The notes under the pieces are model-generated. The model worked only from the letters and a program-made list of their open reading frames with translations, made no database searches and had not been told where the DNA came from. From the NCBI GenBank assembly GCA_903858975.1, contig CAIOKW010000341.1:1-7491 (forward strand): a stretch of 7,491 nt of DNA, in the 5' to 3' direction. The position numbers were made by a program, and so were the translations under genes. The DNA is from Oligoflexia bacterium (GTDB taxonomy: Bacteria > Bdellovibrionota > UBA1018 > CAIMNF01). Below are positions 6,201 through 7,491 of the stretch, in pieces. Numbering within the stretch: position 1 is the stretch's first letter; each line of letters begins with the position of its first letter.

Positions 6201-6638
6201 TTAAACCCTTCTACGCTTTGGAGGACGACAGCCATTGTGTGGAATCGGAGTCGTATCTTCAATATAAGTTACTCTTAAACCTGCTAGTGACATCGCTCTA
6301 AGAGCTGATTCACGTCCAGCTCCCGGACCGCTCACATACACACTCACGCTGCGAAGGCCGTTGTCGTAAGCTTTACGAGCTGCTTCCTCAGCCGCAACCT
6401 GAGCTGCGAATGGAGTGTTTTTACGTGATCCACGGAAACCTTTGTGCCCAGCACTTGACCATGCAATGGCATTACCCATTTGATCGGTAAGGGTAACAAT
6501 CGTGTTATTGAATGTTGAAAGGATATAAGCCTTACCTGTGGACACGCCCTTTTTAGAGGCCTGGACTTTTACTACTTTTTTAGCTTCGCCCGACTCTTCT
6601 GTCGCAACGTCAGCTTTTACTGTCTTATTTTCACTCAT
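6201..6638 (-). CDS. rpsK: 30S ribosomal protein S11
   Basis: The protein has 145 residues, slightly longer than the usual 125-130. The core is plain: AYILSTFNNTIVTLTDQMGN, SAGHKGFRGSRKNTPFAAQVAAEEAARKA, VSGPGAGRESALRAMSLAGL, and the near-invariant end TPIPHNGCRPPKRRRV. S11 sits on the 30S platform next to the mRNA exit and contacts 16S rRNA and S7/S18. The extra length is a charged N-terminal arm of about 30 residues (rich in Lys, Glu, Val) before the conserved KGVSTGKA. The start ATG at 6638 lies 11 nt after AAGGA, a little far. A second ATG at 6645, closer to that site, opens a four-codon frame ending in TGA across the S11 start. The core and spacing still favour 6638. It follows rpsM by 26 nt. 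Confidence 0.97.
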   Translation of the reverse strand: MSENKTVKADVATEESGEAKKVVKVQASKKGVSTGKAYILSTFNNTIVTLTDQMGNAIAWSSAGHKGFRGSRKNTPFAAQVAAEEAARKAYDNGLRSVSVYVSGPGAGRESALRAMSLAGLRVTYIEDTTPIPHNGCRPPKRRRV

Positions 6639-6664
6639 GATTCATTATTTCCTTAATTAAAAGC

Positions 6665-7048
6665 TTACTTCATCGCCTTAATAGACTTTTTACCTGCAAT
6701 CGCAACAGCAGGACCCTTACGAGTTCTTGCGTTGGAGTGAGTTCTTTGTCCATGAACAGGCAAACCTTTTTTATGGCGGATTCCGCGATAACAACCGAGG
6801 TCCACTAAGCGTTTGATATTCATGCTTACATCACGACGAAGATCACCTTCTACTTTGAGGTGCTTGTCAATATAGTCACGGATCTTAGCCACTTCGGCTT
6901 CAGTAAGGTCTTCAATTTTTTTGCTTAAGTCGATTTTTGCAGACTCGAGCATTTTTTTAGAGGTAGAGCGACCAATACCTAAAATGTAGGTGAGGCCAAT
7001 CTCTGCGCGCTTATTCTTCGGCAAGTCAATTCCAGCTATACGAGCCAC
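6665..7048 (-). CDS. rpsM: 30S ribosomal protein S13
   Basis: The protein is 127 residues, normal for S13. It starts MARIAGIDLPKNKR, has the helix-turn-helix TYILGIGRSTSKKML, the RRDVSMNIKRLVDLGCYRGIRHKKGLPVHGQRT block, and the basic tail NARTRKGPAVAIAGKK that reaches toward P-site tRNA. S13 caps the 30S head and forms intersubunit bridges to the 50S. The start codon is GTG, with GAAAGGG 7 nt upstream, and no better in-frame ATG lies near the conserved MARIAG. It is the first gene of the rpsM-rplQ block, preceded by its own candidate promoter and a 122-nt gap after rpmJ. GTG plus the foldable leader suggests translation of this gene is tuned. Confidence 0.97.
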   Translation of the reverse strand: MARIAGIDLPKNKRAEIGLTYILGIGRSTSKKMLESAKIDLSKKIEDLTEAEVAKIRDYIDKHLKVEGDLRRDVSMNIKRLVDLGCYRGIRHKKGLPVHGQRTHSNARTRKGPAVAIAGKKSIKAMK

Positions 7049-7055
7049 TGTATTA

Positions 7056-7101
7056 CCCTTTCGTAACGATTTCTAATCGAATGTGAGTGTATCGGAAAGA
7101 G
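7056..7101 (-). promoter_or_regulatory. rpsM leader structure that can mask the Shine-Dalgarno
   Basis: In minus-strand RNA, CUCUUUC (7101-7095) can pair with GAAAGGG (7062-7056) over seven positions, one of them U-G. The second arm is the rpsM ribosome-binding site. Between them lies a perfect 5-bp hairpin (CGAUU-AGA-AAUCG, 7079-7067). Together they form a nested structure just before the GTG. Comparable leaders in other bacteria are targets for S4 feedback. No S4-binding consensus can be proved from this sequence. Pairing of this length in about 50 nt can occur by chance. Confidence 0.4.
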
Positions 7102-7102
7102 T

Positions 7103-7131
7103 TTCATATGCAGGCAAGACAATAAAGTCAA
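7103..7131 (-). promoter_or_regulatory. Sigma-70-type promoter upstream of rpsM
   Basis: On the minus strand, TTGACT (7131-7126, 5 of 6 to consensus) is followed by a 17-nt spacer and TATGAA (7108-7103, 4 of 6). The optimal spacing and position 55-83 nt before the rpsM GTG make it the best promoter in the gap. A run of eight T residues lies just upstream of the -35, like a weak UP element. Initiation would be expected near 7095-7097. Confidence 0.6.
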
Positions 7132-7170
7132 GCCCGAAAAAAAATCTTTCCACTGCCCACTCGAGATTAA

Positions 7171-7284
7171 TTATCCCTGACGTTGTTTATGTCGTGGATT
7201 TTCACAAATAATGCGGACAACACCCTTACGGCGGACCACTTTACATTTCATGCAAATTTTTTTAACTGATGCTCTTACTTTCAT
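7171..7284 (-). CDS. rpmJ: 50S ribosomal protein L36 (zinc-binding form)
   Basis: The protein is a complete 37-residue L36 (MKVRASVKKICMKCKVVRRK..., ending CENPRHKQRQG). L36 is a small zinc-ribbon protein of the 50S subunit that contacts 23S rRNA near the base of the L7/L12 stalk. The zinc ligands C11, C14, C27 and H32 are all present, so this is the C+ version. The ATG is preceded by GAGGAG with a 6-nt spacer, an excellent ribosome site. It lies 49 nt downstream of infA, the classic order, and 122 nt upstream of rpsM. The stop is TAA. Confidence 0.97.
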   Translation of the reverse strand: MKVRASVKKICMKCKVVRRKGVVRIICENPRHKQRQG

Positions 7285-7296
7285 TACTATCTCCTC

Positions 7297-7313
7297 GCAC
7301 CTTGTTTTGGTGC
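7297..7313 (-). promoter_or_regulatory. Small hairpin just upstream of the rpmJ ribosome-binding site
   Basis: GCACC and GGTGC form a perfect 5-bp stem with a 7-nt A-rich loop in the minus-strand RNA. It ends directly against the GAGGAG site of rpmJ. No U-tract follows, so it is not a terminator. It may keep the ribosome site exposed, or it may mean nothing. Confidence 0.35.
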
Positions 7314-7333
7314 ATCCTTAAATTTTTATCGAC

Positions 7334-7491
7334 CTATTTCGCCCGGTAAGTAATTCTTCCTCGGGTCAAATCATACGGGGAAAGCTCAACTGTTACTTTA
7401 TCGCCCGGCAAAATCTTGATGTAAAACATCCGCATTTTACCTGAGATATGAGCAAGAACCTGATGGCCGTTCTCAAGCTTCACTTTAAACA
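7334..7491 (-). CDS. infA: Translation initiation factor IF-1, N-terminus cut by window edge
   Basis: The 51 visible C-terminal residues run FKVKLENGHQVLAHISGKMR, then YIKILPGDKVTVELSPYD, and end LTRGRITYRAK with a TAG stop. This is the S1-like OB fold of IF-1, which occupies the 30S A-site during initiation and supports IF-2 and IF-3. Compared with the usual 72 residues, about 21 are missing beyond position 7491, including the start. It is first of the visible minus-strand ribosomal genes, and rpmJ follows after 49 nt, as in many bacteria. Confidence 0.96.
   Translation of the reverse strand, partial: FKVKLENGHQVLAHISGKMRMFYIKILPGDKVTVELSPYDLTRGRITYRAK

Noticed and set aside
7134..7170. Terminator after rpmJ, from AATCT/AGATT followed by a T-run on the minus strand
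   Set aside because: The stem is only 5 bp, A/T-rich and spans a 16-nt loop. Read-through into rpsM seems more likely, and the T-run better fits an element upstream of the promoter.

Overview
The window is bacterial chromosome, compact and moderately AT-leaning. Its right-hand two thirds are a conserved ribosomal-protein/RNA polymerase locus. The gene order infA-rpmJ-rpsM-rpsK-rpsD-rpoA-rplQ, a sigma-54 activator, a TlpA-type thioredoxin and the style of the hypothetical membrane protein are compatible with a Bdellovibrio-like or deltaproteobacterial Gram-negative. That placement is inference from gene content, not a database match.

Layout. Positions 1-1448 (minus strand) hold a sigma-54-dependent activator, cut at its C-terminus by the window edge. 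Positions 1529-2038 (minus) encode a membrane-anchored TlpA/ResA-like thioredoxin, 80 nt upstream of the activator. Divergent from it on the plus strand are an HNH endonuclease-family protein (2088-2627) and, 9 nt later, a single-pass membrane protein of unknown function (2637-3755). From 3756 to the right edge everything is on the minus strand and is read right to left: infA (partial), rpmJ, rpsM, rpsK, rpsD, rpoA and rplQ. These supply IF-1, ribosomal proteins L36, S13, S11, S4 and L17, and the RNA polymerase alpha subunit, so they couple translation initiation, ribosome assembly and transcription capacity.

The less ordinary signals are in the regulatory architecture. The stop codons of rplQ and the convergent membrane-protein gene abut with no spacer. 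The best intrinsic terminator for the alpha operon lies inside the coding sequence of that opposing gene. The rpsD-rpoA gap holds a 16-bp hairpin that is continuous only in the minus-strand RNA, because three of its pairs are G-U. A good promoter sits upstream of rpsM, with a leader that can pair across the rpsM Shine-Dalgarno. L17 carries an unusually long Lys/Ala-rich tail, and the RNA polymerase alpha subunit has an acidic tail.

I saw no tRNA, rRNA, CRISPR array, insertion sequence or phage gene. No intergenic stretch exceeds about 125 nt. I found no convincing new multi-gene system; the findings below are mostly regulatory and protein-tail observations.
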